NCBI RefSeq assembly: GCF_003945385.1
Contig: NZ_AP018920.1
Span: 5,766,001 to 5,830,000 of the forward strand
Source of the DNA: Pseudonocardia autotrophica
GTDB lineage: Bacteria > Actinomycetota > Actinomycetes > Mycobacteriales > Pseudonocardiaceae
DNA: 64,000 nucleotides
Direction: 5' to 3'
The position numbers and the translations under genes are program-made. Within the stretch, counting starts at the first letter, position 1. Every line of letters starts with the position of its first letter. A model generated the notes under the pieces. It was not told where the DNA came from. It made no database searches and worked only from the letters and a program-made list of their open reading frames with translations. This document shows, one piece after another, positions 63,619 through 64,000 of the stretch.

Positions 63619-64000
63619 TCAGCGCGCCGGGAAGTCGTCGGCGATGGTGGCCGCGATCCGCAGGAACGCCTCCCGGGTGGACTCGCGCAACAGATCCAGG
63701 TCGATCCGCCCACCGGCCGCCAGGTGCGGATCGGCCGGCACCGAGAGCACCGCCCGGCAACGCTGCGCGAAGTGATCATGGATCTTCTCCGCGTCGACCT
63801 CCTCACTGCTGCGATCGTGCGAGAGCACCACCACCGCGTTCTCCGCGTGCTCGCGATGACCGTGCGCGGCCAGCCAGTCCAGCGTCTTGCCCGCCCGGCT
63901 CGCCCCGTCCACCGTCGGCGCACCCACCACCACCATCGAATCGGCCAACTCCAGCGTCCCCTCCATCGCCGAATGCACCAGCCCCGTCCCCGAGTCGGTC
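63619..64000 (-). CDS. MinD/ParA-like ATPase, C-terminal part (truncated by window edge)
   Basis: About 127 residues are visible, open at the right edge. '[47 protein letters not shown]' and '[23 protein letters not shown]' match the C-terminal part of the actinobacterial MinD/ParA-like ATPases often linked to type VII secretion. The Walker A region is outside the window. Confidence 0.7.
   Translation of the reverse strand, partial: TDSGTGLVHSAMEGTLELADSMVVVGAPTVDGASRAGKTLDWLAAHGHREHAENAVVVLSHDRSSEEVDAEKIHDHFAQRCRAVLSVPADPHLAAGGRIDLDLLRESTREAFLRIAATIADDFPAR

Overview
The window is a high-GC actinomycete chromosome segment, most likely from a Pseudonocardia-like member of the Pseudonocardiaceae. 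Supporting signs are the classical actinobacterial order hom-thrC-thrB-rho-rpmE-prfA-prmC-glyA-wecA-atpIBEFHAGDC, many GTG/TTG starts, a MurA with Asp in place of the fosfomycin-target Cys, DUF3558-type lipoproteins, and a coenzyme-B12 ethylmalonyl-CoA mutase.

Layout. 0-5.8 kb: the tail of a conserved helical protein, a MeaA/Ecm-type ethylmalonyl-CoA mutase, and a large BTAD-STAND regulator. 5.7-28.2 kb: an accessory metabolic island. 28.3-36.7 kb: a small membrane protein, an acyl-CoA ligase with two acyl-CoA dehydrogenases, a tandemly duplicated lipoprotein/small-protein pair, a DUF1206 membrane protein and a secreted hypothetical. 36.7-64 kb: the conserved core (murA, cobalamin adenosyltransferase, ATP synthase, wecA, glyA, Sua5, prmC, prfA, rpmE, rho, threonine genes, lysA, argS and a MinD/ParA-like fragment).

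The island is the most interesting part. It contains five families from the cyanobacterial/mycobacterial Nit1C cluster (MSMEG_0565 glycosyltransferase, MSMEG_0567 acetyltransferase, MSMEG_0568 radical SAM, MSMEG_0572/Sll0783, Sll0787 AIR-synthase-like) but no nitrilase. They are interleaved with a complete oxamate carbamoyltransferase set (FdrA/AllF, DUF1116/AllG, DUF2877/AllH) plus carbamate kinase; LarB, LarC and LarE for the nickel-pincer nucleotide cofactor but no LarA; two fumarase/argininosuccinate-lyase superfamily lyases; a PLP lyase of the D-cysteine desulfhydrase/cysteate lyase type; a ComA-like phosphosulfolactate synthase; an amidohydrolase; an OsmC protein; a CoA-disulfide-reductase-like flavoprotein; and four proteins I do not recognise.

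Four promoter regions in the island (near 8028, 14172, 22648 and 27350) carry related AT-rich inverted repeats built on CTAC/GTAG halves. They overlap predicted -10 elements, and several start codons sit where the transcript would begin. A XRE-cupin regulator is encoded next to one of them. I infer a single regulon: leftward GNAT-rSAM-hypothetical, rightward carbamate kinase-fdrA-glycosyltransferase, leftward flavoprotein-88 aa-MSMEG_0572, a seven-gene leftward operon with overlapping genes, the AIR-like gene, and the amidohydrolase. The pathway is unknown; it plausibly releases a carbamoyl group as carbamoyl phosphate and then ATP.

No rRNA, tRNA, CRISPR array, insertion sequence or prophage was seen.
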